Below, piece by piece: positions 17,511 through 26,141 of a stretch of 58,375 nucleotides of DNA. The position numbers and the translations under genes were made by a program. This DNA comes from Chloroflexota bacterium (GTDB taxonomy: Bacteria; Chloroflexota; Dehalococcoidia; Bin125). The stretch is from contig VXQZ01000033.1 in assembly GCA_009838735.1 (NCBI GenBank), forward strand, positions 114,826 to 173,200, written 5' to 3'. The notes beneath the pieces were generated by a model. The model was not told the origin of the DNA. It worked only from the letters and a program-made list of their open reading frames with translations, and searched no databases. How positions within the stretch are numbered: position 1 is the stretch's first letter; each line of letters starts with the position of its first letter.

Positions 17511-18332
17511 ATGACGACCCGGACCATCGAGCGTTCAATCACCGCGTTCCTCGACGGTGAGGATTCACTCGAGATCGACAACATCATCCATTCAACCGCG
17601 GGCGCAGCGCAGTTCGGGTTTCAGGGCGCCCTGGTCGGCGGCGTCACCGTCTACTCCTGGGCCATTCCCGCACTGATCGACGGCCTCGGTGAAGACTGGC
17701 TGGACTCGGGCTGGATTGATTTCCGCCTGCGCCGCCCGGTCTATCCCGGCGACGAGATCACAACCCGCGTCACTTCCACCGACGGCGGAGTCGAGTTCAC
17801 CATGGCCAAGGAGTCCGGAGAGGTCTGCATCGCCGGTACGGCCGGCATGGGCGAGGCCCAGTTCTACGGCGATCTCGCCGTCGCGCAAAATCGCGTCGTC
17901 GTGCCGCCGGCCGATCCTCTGACGCTGTTGACCAACGAAAACCTGCCGGTCGGCGAGGACATGCCGCCGATGGCCGTGCCGATGTCAATCGAGGACGCGG
18001 CCGAGTACGCCGACCAGTTCGCGCGTGATCCGCATCGGCGCTGGCGTGAGGACGATGCTCGGTTACATCCCGGCTGGATCGCCGGACGCTGTACGCGGCT
18101 GATCCGTCACACGTACACCTACCGAGCCGGAATCCACGCCGGCAGCCAGATCCAGATGCTCGGACCAGTCAAGGCTGGACAGACCCTGGTCGTCTCCGGA
18201 CACATGACCGACGGCTACCGGCGCAAACTGCATGAGTATTGCCTGCTCGACGTGACCATCAGCAGCGAGTCGGGCGAAGACCTGGCCCGCCTGCGCCATC
18301 GAACCATCTACCAGGTCGGCGGCGGTGACTAG
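17511..18332 (+). CDS. Hot-dog fold (MaoC-like) protein, copy B
   Basis: This 273-residue paralog of the preceding gene keeps nearly the same N-terminus (ITAFLDGEDSLEIDNIIHSTAGAAQFGFQGALVGGVTVYSW) and the C-terminal HAGSQIQMLGPVKAGQTLVVSG. Conservation of both halves in both copies suggests they form a hetero-oligomer or have related substrates. A GGAG lies 6-7 bases before the ATG. The stop abuts the stop of the convergent membrane-protein gene. Confidence 0.7.
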   Translation: MTTRTIERSITAFLDGEDSLEIDNIIHSTAGAAQFGFQGALVGGVTVYSWAIPALIDGLGEDWLDSGWIDFRLRRPVYPGDEITTRVTSTDGGVEFTMAKESGEVCIAGTAGMGEAQFYGDLAVAQNRVVVPPADPLTLLTNENLPVGEDMPPMAVPMSIEDAAEYADQFARDPHRRWREDDARLHPGWIAGRCTRLIRHTYTYRAGIHAGSQIQMLGPVKAGQTLVVSGHMTDGYRRKLHEYCLLDVTISSESGEDLARLRHRTIYQVGGGD

Positions 18333-18920
18333 TCAGCTCAGCCAGCGTCTCCAGACGATCCAGATGAGCGCGAACAGGACTCCGAACGCGGCGGCGATGT
18401 ACAGCAACAGTCGCACGCCGTCGACCAGTGGCTGGTGGTACAGCACTCGCACCGGCAACGAACTCAGGTAGGTCCACTCCTGGCTTCGCAGCTCCGACAT
18501 CGTGATCGGCTCATCACGAGGGAACCGCGTGCTATCCCACGCCCCGCTCGACCTGATCGAGCGCAGTCCCAGCTTGACCTCGCTGTCCGACAGGCTGCGC
18601 ATCGTGATTCGCACCTTGCTCGGCGCGTTGTGTTTGTCGTTGGACAGCACAATCGCCTCGCTGTACAGAGAACGCGGGCGATCGATCAGTGACAGGTCCA
18701 GGTCCGGACCGTCAGCCTCGTAGAAGTACTCACGGCCCTCGTGGTCTGTTTCGCGGACGCCCAGCTCGGCACGCTGCTCGTCGATATGGCGAATCGCAAT
18801 CTCAACCTGGCTGACGCGCGCCGGCTTATCGGCGCTGAACGCCCAGATCCCGGCGGCGACGATCCCACCCACAATCGCGATGATGAGCCAGCGCTGCAGG
18901 TTGATCCCGGCGGTGTTCAT
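18333..18920 (-). CDS. Hypothetical membrane protein with two transmembrane helices
   Basis: 195 aa with one hydrophobic segment near the N-terminus (LIIAIVGGIVAAGIWAF, about residues 13-29) and one at the C-terminus (LLLYIAAAFGVLFALIWIVW, about residues 172-191). The intervening roughly 140 residues are hydrophilic and probably extracytoplasmic. No family recognised. The start is the ATG of MNTAGINLQ. Confidence 0.65.
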   Translation of the reverse strand: MNTAGINLQRWLIIAIVGGIVAAGIWAFSADKPARVSQVEIAIRHIDEQRAELGVRETDHEGREYFYEADGPDLDLSLIDRPRSLYSEAIVLSNDKHNAPSKVRITMRSLSDSEVKLGLRSIRSSGAWDSTRFPRDEPITMSELRSQEWTYLSSLPVRVLYHQPLVDGVRLLLYIAAAFGVLFALIWIVWRRWLS

Positions 18921-19038
18921 CGAGTCAGCGTATCTCGCGTTCCGCTGCGCGCCAGCCGCTGGATCACTCCAACACACTTCACCGCCGGGACCGGGATTGA
19001 GCCCGAGAATCTACCTCCGGCGAATCTAAACTGTTCGC

Positions 19039-20466
19039 ATGGCGCGAAGTATCGGCGCATTCGGCACATTCGGCACTTGGCGGCGGAACACGTTCGCCGC
19101 TCTGAACGACGGCCACTTCCGCGTGCTCTTTATCGGCACGCTGTTCGCCACATTCGCCTACATGATGATGTTCCTGGCGATGTCGGTCGTCTCCTACGAC
19201 CTGTCAGGCACCAATACCGCGGTCGGAATCATCGGGACTGGCGTTGGTCTGGCAATGCTGCTGGCGCCATTCGGCGGCGTCATTGCCGACCGCATGAACC
19301 GCAAGTGGGTGATCGTCATCGGCCAGGGCGGCGGCGCAGCGATGCTGGCGCTCACCGGCGTGCTGCTCCTGCTGGGTCAGATGACGCTGCCGCTGATGTT
19401 CGTGCTGATGTTGGGGCTCGGCTTCACCTTCGTGGTGATGGGGCCGGCGCGCAACGCCTTCACCGCCGACCTGGTTGGCCCCCACCTGATCGGCAACGCG
19501 ATCGTGCTGAGCCAGCTATCGCACACGATTGGACAGCCCTTCTCGCCGTTTATCGCGGCCCTGCTGTTGGAGTCTGCCGCCGGATCGGGTGGCACGTATC
19601 TGGTGATGGGCGCGTTGGTTGCAGTCGGCGTGTTCACCGTGGCCGTCATGCCGAATCGCCGTCGCCAGGGCGACCCGGGCGCTCAAGAGGCAACAGCGAC
19701 GGGCGCCCAGCAGCCCGCGCAACGACGGGGCGTCATCGCCGACATCGTCGACGGCGGTCGCTACGTCTGGCGGCGGCCGGCTCTGCGCTTGATGCTGCTG
19801 ATGTTCGTCAGCACCGTCGTGATCGGCTTCCTCTTCCGCATCCTGACGCCGGCCTTCCTTGACCAGCACCTCGATCGTCCCACCACCGACATGGGCCAAC
19901 TCTTCCTGGTCAACGGGATCGCGGCGGCGATCATTTCGTTTGTCGTCGCTGGCCTGGCCACGACCCGCTGGGCCTGGCCGACCACCCTGTTGCTGGTGGC
20001 GTCGCTGGGAGTCGGCTACTTCGTCCTGGCGGCCTCGCAGACCTTCGGTCAGGCGATGATCGGCATGGCCATCCTGGGTCCCGGCCTGCAAGGGCCGGTG
20101 ATGATCCTCCAGGCGCGGATCATGATGAACACCGAGTCGGCCTACTACGGTCGGGTGATGGCCTTCACGATGATGGCCTGGGGCGTGCAGATGGTCTTCG
20201 CCGGCCCGGCGGGTGTGCTCGCCGACGCCATCGGCGAGCGGGAAGTATTCGGCATGATGGGCCTCGCCGCCTTCGTCGTCGCCATCCTCGGAACCTTCGG
20301 CTGGCTCGCCATCCGCAAGGACGACCATCCCGTCCTCCCGTCAACGCTCCCCGCGCCCGCCCGAGCCGCCGCGTCGACCAACGGCGCAAACGGCGCCGCC
20401 GCACCAACGATGCCGCCTCCACCAATGCTGCGCCCCGTCGCCCTGATGTCGGGTCAAAAGGATTAG
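19039..20466 (+). CDS. MFS transporter, copy A
   Basis: A 475-residue major facilitator superfamily permease with twelve predicted membrane segments and the loop 2-3 signature GGVIADRMNRKWVIVIGQ (about residues 77-94). It resembles the TMEM175-unrelated Enterobactin-exporter (EntS)/macrolide-efflux-like branch (MFS_3). It shares about 60% identity by eye with the transporter at 32613-33992, including an unusual identical cytoplasmic tail MPPPPMLRPVALMSGQK. The two genes face each other across 12 kb. Substrate unknown; export is likely from the family branch. Confidence 0.85.
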   Translation: MARSIGAFGTFGTWRRNTFAALNDGHFRVLFIGTLFATFAYMMMFLAMSVVSYDLSGTNTAVGIIGTGVGLAMLLAPFGGVIADRMNRKWVIVIGQGGGAAMLALTGVLLLLGQMTLPLMFVLMLGLGFTFVVMGPARNAFTADLVGPHLIGNAIVLSQLSHTIGQPFSPFIAALLLESAAGSGGTYLVMGALVAVGVFTVAVMPNRRRQGDPGAQEATATGAQQPAQRRGVIADIVDGGRYVWRRPALRLMLLMFVSTVVIGFLFRILTPAFLDQHLDRPTTDMGQLFLVNGIAAAIISFVVAGLATTRWAWPTTLLLVASLGVGYFVLAASQTFGQAMIGMAILGPGLQGPVMILQARIMMNTESAYYGRVMAFTMMAWGVQMVFAGPAGVLADAIGEREVFGMMGLAAFVVAILGTFGWLAIRKDDHPVLPSTLPAPARAAASTNGANGAAAPTMPPPPMLRPVALMSGQKD

Positions 20467-20483
20467 CCGCCAGGTTCTGGCGG
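20467..20483. terminator. Hairpin after the MFS gene
   Basis: CCGCCAG-GTT-CTGGCGG is a perfect 7-bp stem three bases after the stop codon. It lacks a U-run, so it may be an mRNA 3'-end stabiliser or a weak terminator. Confidence 0.45.
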
Positions 20484-20618
20484 TCCCGGTGACGAGGCCT
20501 GGGCGCTGTAGAGGCTGAGCTCTGATCGATCGGCCACCGAGCGACGCACGGTTCCTGGTTGTCGCTTGCTTCACTGTCATGGCGCGTGGCGAAATCGACG
20601 TCGCACAGATGTACGTAT

Positions 20619-20951
20619 ATGATCGACCGCATTCTTCTGTCGATTGCGTGGGGCTCGCCTCCCGAGGCGAGACTGCAGAATGCGAGGATTGCTTTGTCTG
20701 ATCGTGAACAGGATGCGGTCGAGATTCCCGAGGGGCCGGTAACCAGGAGTGAAGTGATTCAGGGGATTCGCCAACTGGCCTATCGCAGCGCATCGGAGAA
20801 CGTCCAGTTGCGCGCCTGGGAAGTCATGGGCAGAGACATTGGCATGTTCAAGGAGAGCACTCCCGAGGGAGGGGTGCCAGTCGTGCGATTGACCCCGCCG
20901 CTGGATCAGCCTCCCGGGACACGAGCGGGAGCGGGCGATGGCGACACGTAG
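20619..20951 (+). CDS. Phage terminase small subunit-like protein
   Basis: A 110-residue protein whose central part (RSEVIQGIRQLAYRSASENVQLRAWEVMGRDIGMFKE, about residues 43-79) resembles the C-terminal half of small terminase subunits, where RLKALELLGKHLGMF is typical. It overlaps the large terminase gene by 14 bases, the usual order in tailed phages. The ATG at 20619 was preferred because homology-like sequence starts there. A DNA-recognition domain at the N-terminus is short or absent. Confidence 0.65.
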   Translation: MIDRILLSIAWGSPPEARLQNARIALSDREQDAVEIPEGPVTRSEVIQGIRQLAYRSASENVQLRAWEVMGRDIGMFKESTPEGGVPVVRLTPPLDQPPGTRAGAGDGDT

Positions 20952-22314
20952 CCTGAGTGCCCTCGAGACCCAGGAGCAACGATTTACGCCGACCGCTCGG
21001 CAACTCGCGGTGTACGACGCACTGCGCCAGACGCCGCCCGGCGGCACGACTCTGGTTGGCTACGGCGGCGCGATGGGCGGCGGCAAGACCCGCGCGATCG
21101 CTGAATTGGCGATCGATACTGCACTCTCTTATCCCGGGACGAACATCCTCGTCGCGCGGCAGCACTACTCCAATCTACAGACCACCACGATGCGTGAGTT
21201 CTTCGAATGTCTGCCGGAGCGCCTCATAGTCGGTCGGCAACGATCGGCGCCGCAATGGGTGTCAATCCGAGATGTGGCCTGGCCTGGCGGAGTGAGCTCG
21301 ACGATCCACTTTCGGCATCTGTCGGAGTGGACTGGGCTGGGATCGGAACAGTACGGCGCGGTCTTTGTCGACGAAGCCGGCGAAGTCGCCGAAGAGGCCG
21401 CGCAGATGCTCCTGACCCGTCTCAGGCATCCGGCGCAGCGGCAACGCTGGTTCGTCGCCGCCTCCAATCCCTGGCCTGGGTGGTTCGAGCGCTGGTTTGC
21501 TCGCCGTGAGCTGGACGAATCCGCATTCGCCGAGGCCGGAGGCAGGATCGTGTACATCCCCGCCAGGATTCCCGACAACCCGCACCTGCCTGACAACTAT
21601 GCCGCTCAGCAGCAAGCGCTACAGCCCGGCGGGTGGGTCCAGCGCTTCATCGAGGGCCGCTTCGATGCGTTCGAGGGTCAGATCTACACCGACTTCGATC
21701 CCCGACGCCAGCTCTGGGACGCCCCGCTGCCCCCGTTTGCCCGATACATCGGAGGACTCGACTTCGGCGGGCAGTCGCCGCGTGACCACTACACGGCGGG
21801 AGTCGTCGCCGGGATCACCGGCAGCCAGGCGCCCTGCGGTTCGAACGTTGTGATCCGCCTGGGTGAGTTCGAAGATCGCGGCCCCGGCGTGACGGAACGG
21901 CTCGAGCAATGGCAGCATCACTGGCAGCGCAAGCTGGGCCCGATCCAGTGGTGCGCCGATCGTTCGCAGTCGGCCTGGATCGATCATCAACGCCGCCAGG
22001 GGCACCGGGTCTTGCCCAGCAAGGGTGGACCCGACTCTGTCAACTGGGGCATCAGCCTGGTCCAACAGCGACTCAGTCAGGATCCGCCCGGTTCCTACTA
22101 CACCCCGTCCATGCACCGCTTTCCAGAGCGGATGCGCGAGTACCAGTGGGACATGAAATCGGACGAGCAGTCGCCCAAACCGAAGAAAGTGAACGACGAC
22201 CTCCTCGACGCGGACCGATACATGCACGAACTGACGATCCTGAAACCGTTCAGAACAGGGACAGCTGTGATCACGACAAAACCGAGAGGCCAGATCGCGC
22301 GTTATCCGGATTGA
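20938..22314 (+). CDS. Phage terminase large subunit
   Basis: The DNA-packaging motor of a tailed phage or gene transfer agent, 458 aa, of full length. The ATPase domain has Walker A GYGGAMGGGKT (residues 41-51) and Walker B AVFVDEAGE (about 141-149). The RNase H-like nuclease domain has GGLDFGG (about 276-282), a middle Asp in WCADRSQ and the late acidic VNDDLLDADRYM. All catalytic positions look intact, so it is not an obvious pseudogene, yet no portal, protease or tail genes follow. Structural genes of phage type resume only at 29056. Confidence 0.88.
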   Translation: MATRSLSALETQEQRFTPTARQLAVYDALRQTPPGGTTLVGYGGAMGGGKTRAIAELAIDTALSYPGTNILVARQHYSNLQTTTMREFFECLPERLIVGRQRSAPQWVSIRDVAWPGGVSSTIHFRHLSEWTGLGSEQYGAVFVDEAGEVAEEAAQMLLTRLRHPAQRQRWFVAASNPWPGWFERWFARRELDESAFAEAGGRIVYIPARIPDNPHLPDNYAAQQQALQPGGWVQRFIEGRFDAFEGQIYTDFDPRRQLWDAPLPPFARYIGGLDFGGQSPRDHYTAGVVAGITGSQAPCGSNVVIRLGEFEDRGPGVTERLEQWQHHWQRKLGPIQWCADRSQSAWIDHQRRQGHRVLPSKGGPDSVNWGISLVQQRLSQDPPGSYYTPSMHRFPERMREYQWDMKSDEQSPKPKKVNDDLLDADRYMHELTILKPFRTGTAVITTKPRGQIARYPD

Positions 22315-22323
22315 GCCATGGAG

Positions 22324-22584
22324 TCAGTCGAACACGGCAATGGCGATGGTCAGGATGGTGCCGAGAATCCCCGCAATCAACAGAGTCCCCAGCAGAATCT
22401 GGTTGCGCGTTTCGGCCATGTACTGGCGAACCTCCGTCATCATTTGGTGGTGCCTGAGGTCAGATTCGTGACGGCTATAGGAATGGTTGTCAATCGCGTC
22501 GGCGGCTTCATCAGCTCGCTCGGACTCCGCCCCCATGGAGCGGAATGCTTGGCGAAGTCTCAGGATTGGATTCATCGTCGCCAT
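22324..22584 (-). CDS. Small tail-anchored coiled-coil protein A
   Basis: 86 aa: a charged helical region (residues 5-60, with ESERADEAADAIDNHSYSRHESDLRHHQMMTEVRQYM) and a C-terminal membrane helix (ILLGTLLIAGILGTILTIAIAVF). The arrangement resembles DUF1640/CCDC90-like proteins. It begins with MATMNPILRLRQAFRSMGA, nearly the same as its upstream neighbour (MASMNPILRMRRAFREFGA), so the pair is a duplication. Related architecture occurs at 56129-56841. Function unknown. Confidence 0.65.
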   Translation of the reverse strand: MATMNPILRLRQAFRSMGAESERADEAADAIDNHSYSRHESDLRHHQMMTEVRQYMAETRNQILLGTLLIAGILGTILTIAIAVFD

Positions 22585-22596
22585 GTCGACCCCAAC

Positions 22597-22827
22597 TCAA
22601 GCGACGAAGGCGAGAATCACGCCAACTGCGATACTCACGACGACGATGATCTCAAGTAGCAACTGCCGCCGATGCTCCGAAAACATCCTGGCTATTCGAT
22701 CCTCGAATTGTTGCCGACTGATGTATATGTCGTCGATTGCGCTGGTGACTTCGTCGGCCTGCGTAGACGTCGCCCCGAACTCTCGAAATGCCCGGCGCAT
22801 GCGCAAGATCGGGTTCATCGATGCCAT
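22597..22827 (-). CDS. Small tail-anchored coiled-coil protein B
   Basis: 76 aa, with a helical region containing QADEVTSAIDDIYISRQQFEDRIARMFSEHRRQ and a C-terminal hydrophobic helix (LLLEIIVVVSIAVGVILAFVA). Twelve bases separate it from the paralog downstream. A TATATT sequence lies only about 6-11 bases before the ATG, so the mRNA may be leaderless or start very close to the gene. A 21-base motif shared with the promoter of 56542-56841 lies about 30 bases upstream. Confidence 0.65.
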   Translation of the reverse strand: MASMNPILRMRRAFREFGATSTQADEVTSAIDDIYISRQQFEDRIARMFSEHRRQLLLEIIVVVSIAVGVILAFVA

Positions 22828-22853
22828 GTGGTCAATATAGCGCACCCTTGGCC

Positions 22854-22874
22854 CATCTGTTCTATGTTCGGAAC
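22854..22874 (-). promoter_or_regulatory. Shared operator-like motif, copy 1
   Basis: Read on the plus strand: CA-N-CTGTTCTATGT-NN-GGAAC, containing the inverted repeat GTTC-N8-GAAC. The same 18 fixed positions occur at 56878-56898 before another small coiled-coil membrane protein gene. It lies upstream of the minus-strand gene starting at 22827. Confidence 0.5.
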
Positions 22875-22944
22875 TGCTGTGGTTCGCAGTAGAGACATGC
22901 GGCTGCCCAGCCTGTGTTTCAGCGCTGCCCTTACACTCCGACGC

Positions 22945-24165
22945 ATGCCTGACCCAATTGGTCCCCTCGATGGCGTCACCGTTCTCGATCTGACCGAGCA
23001 TGTAGCGGGTCCGTACTGCACCAAGCTGTTTGCCGACTTTGGCGCGGACGTGATCAAGGTGGAGCCGCCCGGCGGCGATCCGTCACGGTCGGTCGGGCCC
23101 TGGTATCAGGGCATCAGCGGGCCGGATCGGTCCGGGACCTTCTTCTACTTCAACACCAACAAGCGCTCGATGGTGCTCGACCTGGAACGGCAAGAGGCGA
23201 GAGCGGTGATGGAACGGCTGTTCCGGCGGGCCGACATCGTAATCGAATCCCAGCCGGTCAGTCGGCTGGATTCGCTGGGCTTCGGGTGGGAGCAGGTCTC
23301 GTCACTCAGAGACGACCTACCGATGGTTTCGATCACGCCCTTCGGGCACGACTCGCCCTACCGCGATTACAAAGTTTCCGACCTGGTGCTGTACGGCTTC
23401 GCCGGTGAGATGTACTCAATCGGCGTACAGGATCGTGAGCCGGTCAAGATGTACGGCACCGCTTCGCTCGTCGAGTGCGGCTCGGCAGCGGCGGCCGCCG
23501 CGATGGGAGCGCTGACCTCGGCCGAGCTGCAGGGCATCGCCCAGCACGTCGACTTCGCCATGGCCGATGCGCAATTCAACGGCGTCGACCGCCGCCACGC
23601 AACAACCATGGGCTGGGAGTACGCCGGCCGCAAGTCGCTGCGTGCGCCCGGTCCAGCGGCGGGCATGCTATCGGGCGTCTATCCCTGCGCCGATGGCTAC
23701 GTGGAATTCTCAGGGGCCGCGATTCGGGTCCCGCGCCTGGACGAGATGCTGGGTAGTCCCGAGTGGCTGCAGGAGGAAAAGTGGTGGCGGCCCGGCGCCA
23801 GTGTCAATCCGGCGCTGGTTGAAGAATTCAACGCCCATTTCCTGCCCTGGGCGCTTGAGCGGACCAAACGTGAGATCTGGGCCGAGGCGCGAGAGGCGAA
23901 GGTGCTCTGCGGCCCACTGTTCTCGGTCGATGAGCTCTTCGAAGACACGCACTTCAGTGATCGAGGTTTCTGGGCCACCTCCAACCACGAGGAACTCGGT
24001 GAGGTGCAGATTCCCGGCCGCCCATTCATGATGTCGGCCTCGCCCTGGTCGCTGAGGACGCCGGCCCCGAAGCTGGGGGCGCATACGGACGAGGTGTTGT
24101 TGGAGTGCGGGTTTGGCTCGTCGGAGATCGGGGATCTGCGAGCGACGGGAGCGCTGGGTGAGTAG
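22945..24165 (+). CDS. Family III CoA-transferase (CaiB/BaiF)
   Basis: A 406-residue paralog: DGVTVLDLTEHVAGPYCTKLFADFGADVIKVEPPGGDPSR at the N-terminus, NTNKRSMVLDLE, DIVIESQPVSRLDSLG, and the QHVDFAMADAQ segment at the position of the conserved acid region. The C-terminal lobe contains WAEAREAKVLCGPLFSVDELFEDTHF. The ATG at 22945 starts the homology; no strong Shine-Dalgarno. The next CoA-transferase gene overlaps its stop, so the two may function as a pair. Confidence 0.9.
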   Translation: MPDPIGPLDGVTVLDLTEHVAGPYCTKLFADFGADVIKVEPPGGDPSRSVGPWYQGISGPDRSGTFFYFNTNKRSMVLDLERQEARAVMERLFRRADIVIESQPVSRLDSLGFGWEQVSSLRDDLPMVSITPFGHDSPYRDYKVSDLVLYGFAGEMYSIGVQDREPVKMYGTASLVECGSAAAAAAMGALTSAELQGIAQHVDFAMADAQFNGVDRRHATTMGWEYAGRKSLRAPGPAAGMLSGVYPCADGYVEFSGAAIRVPRLDEMLGSPEWLQEEKWWRPGASVNPALVEEFNAHFLPWALERTKREIWAEAREAKVLCGPLFSVDELFEDTHFSDRGFWATSNHEELGEVQIPGRPFMMSASPWSLRTPAPKLGAHTDEVLLECGFGSSEIGDLRATGALGE

Positions 24166-25501
24166 CGATCCAGCCATGACTCTGCCGCTTGCTGGCATTC
24201 GCGTGATTGACCTGACTGTGGTCTGGGCGGGGACGTTCGGGACGACGCTGTTGGCCGATCTTGGCGCCGAAGTGATCAAGGTCGAGAACATGCACGTCTG
24301 GCAACCGATGACCAGGGGCGGACAGGCCCGGCCGTCGGCGGAGATGGTCAAAGCCGGCGCAGGCTGGGCGGTGGGCTACCCAAACGCAGAACCTGGACCG
24401 CGGCCCTGGAACTACGCGCCGACCTTCGTCCAGCAGTTCCGCAACAAGCACTCGATGACCGTCGATCTCGTCTCCGACGAAGGTCGCGAGATCTTCGCCA
24501 ACCTGGTCTCGAAGTCGGATGCCCTGGTCGAAAACAACGCCTCCGGAACACTGGAAAAGCTGGGCATTGGACCGGACTTCCTGCGACAGTCGCGCGAGGA
24601 CATCATCGCCCTGCGAATGCCCGCCTACGGATCGAACGGTCCCTATCGATTCGCACGCGCGCTGGGCGTGCACCTCGAGTCGGTAATGGGACACACGCTG
24701 TTGCGCGGCTATCCCGACCTTGACCCGTCCTACATCACTTCGATCTTTTCCGGGGATTATGTCGCCGGGGCGCACGCGGCGTTCGCGATTATGGCGGCGC
24801 TGCGGCACCGGCGTCGGACGGGCGAGGGCCAGTTCATTGAACTCGCCCAGGCCGAGTGCGCAGGCGGGATGCTGGCACAGGCTTTCATGGACTACTCGTT
24901 CAATGTGGTCGTGCAGGAACGGACTGGCAATCGATCGGTCAACGGACACGCTCCCTACAACCTCTATCCGGCGAAGTCGGACGGCGACGGGACGGACGGC
25001 GGCGACCGCTGGATCTCGATCTCGGTGATGGACGACGACCAGTGGCTGGGTCTGCGAGCGGCGATGGGTGATCCGGAGTGGGCGCGCGACCCGGTACTGC
25101 GCCGCGAGGCGGGGCGGCTTGAGCGGCATGATGAGCTCGATGCTCGGATCGGGGAGTGGACGTCGATGCTGGAGGACTACGAGCTGATGCACCTGTTGCA
25201 GTCGCACGGCGTGCCTGCGGCGCCGGTGCTGGATTCATCGCGGATCTACGACGACGCGCATGTGCAGCATCGGGGCCTGAACGAGACACAGGATCTGTAC
25301 GACGACGTGGGGACGTTCCGCTACAACACGCCGTTCATGAGGTTCTCGGAGACGCCGCTGGGGATCCGTAAGCCGGCGGTCGCGCTGGGCGAGGACAACG
25401 ACTACGTCTACCGCGAGGTGCTGGGCTATTCGGAGTCGGAGTACGAGAGGTTCCGGGAGCGCGGCCATATCGGGATGGACTACGACCCCGAGATTCCCTA
25501 G
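24158..25501 (+). CDS. Family III CoA-transferase (CaiB/BaiF)
   Basis: A 447-residue member with the N-terminal AGIRVIDLTVVWAGTFGTTLLADLGAEVIKVEN, DALVENNASGTLEKLG, and GEGQFIELAQAECAGG, in which Glu stands where several relatives have Asp before the helix. The GTG at 24158 was chosen because GGGAG lies 6-7 bases upstream and it overlaps the previous stop (GTGAGTAG). An ATG at 24176 is the alternative. An insertion of about 25 residues (WQPMTRGGQARPSAEMVKAG...) after the first motif is longer than in the other copies here. Confidence 0.88.
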   Translation: MSSDPAMTLPLAGIRVIDLTVVWAGTFGTTLLADLGAEVIKVENMHVWQPMTRGGQARPSAEMVKAGAGWAVGYPNAEPGPRPWNYAPTFVQQFRNKHSMTVDLVSDEGREIFANLVSKSDALVENNASGTLEKLGIGPDFLRQSREDIIALRMPAYGSNGPYRFARALGVHLESVMGHTLLRGYPDLDPSYITSIFSGDYVAGAHAAFAIMAALRHRRRTGEGQFIELAQAECAGGMLAQAFMDYSFNVVVQERTGNRSVNGHAPYNLYPAKSDGDGTDGGDRWISISVMDDDQWLGLRAAMGDPEWARDPVLRREAGRLERHDELDARIGEWTSMLEDYELMHLLQSHGVPAAPVLDSSRIYDDAHVQHRGLNETQDLYDDVGTFRYNTPFMRFSETPLGIRKPAVALGEDNDYVYREVLGYSESEYERFRERGHIGMDYDPEIP

Positions 25502-25577
25502 CCAGCGCCAGACTTCACCGAGCGTTGACGCTCTGCATACCTGCCGGTCGGATGGCGCTTACGTCGTCTCCATAGGT

Positions 25578-25611
25578 TTCTTGCATCGGGGACGGCCCCC
25601 GGATGCAAGAA
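25578..25611. promoter_or_regulatory. Long hairpin just upstream of the secreted-protein gene
   Basis: TTCTTGCATC and GATGCAAGAA form a perfect 10-bp stem around a GGGG...CCCCC core that can extend the stem. The 3' arm adjoins AAGGG, the likely ribosome-binding region of the gene starting at 25623, so it could control translation, or be a terminator for the upstream gene. Confidence 0.4.
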
Positions 25612-25622
25612 GGGAATGACCG

Positions 25623-26141
25623 GTGGAAACAATTTCGAATCGCTGGATTGGTCTGGCTTACAAGTGGCTGCTGCCGCTGGCGTTGGTTGCTTCGATTGGG
25701 GTCGCAGCAGTGACGGTCATCTCGGCACGTTCGGAAGACGGCAATCGCACTCAACATGGCCAGCAATTCTCCGAGGGCGATGGAGAATCGGAGAAGGAAG
25801 ACTGCGAGGGCCGCAGGGGTCACGGCAAGTTCGGCGCCAGTGTTTCAGCGCTCGCCGAGCTGGTGGGCACGGATGTCGACGGACTGAAGACTGGCATCGG
25901 CGAGGGCAAGACGCTGGGCGAGATTGCCGGGGAGAACGGCATCGATGTGCAGACGGTGATCGACGCGCTGGTCGTCAAGGCCGGCGAGCGGATCGACGCG
26001 GCCGTGGAGGCCGGCAAGCTGACCGATGAAGAGGCCGAGACGAAGAAGTCGGAGGCTGCGACCCGGATTGAAGATGTCGTGAACAACGGCTTCGATCGGG
26101 ATGGCATGCGCGGTTGGGGCAAGGGGCGCTGGCGGAGCTAA
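25623..26141 (+). CDS. Secreted or membrane-anchored helical protein
   Basis: 172 aa. A hydrophobic segment at residues 14-34 (WLLPLALVASIGVAAVTVISA) acts as signal peptide or anchor. The mature part contains GKTLGEIAGENGIDVQTVIDALVVKAGERIDAAVEAGKLTDEEAETKKSEA, a repeat-like helical pattern seen in many secreted proteins of Chloroflexota and Actinomycetota without known function. The start is GTG with AAGGGA upstream. The stop overlaps the convergent fused CoA-transferase gene by 4 bases. Confidence 0.7.
   Translation: METISNRWIGLAYKWLLPLALVASIGVAAVTVISARSEDGNRTQHGQQFSEGDGESEKEDCEGRRGHGKFGASVSALAELVGTDVDGLKTGIGEGKTLGEIAGENGIDVQTVIDALVVKAGERIDAAVEAGKLTDEEAETKKSEAATRIEDVVNNGFDRDGMRGWGKGRWRS

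Noticed and set aside
20467-20618. Possible tRNA gene, including tRNA-Sec
   Set aside because: No acceptor stem with a T-loop GGTTCGAATCC-like sequence was found here or in the other intergenic stretches by eye; a tRNA search program would decide.
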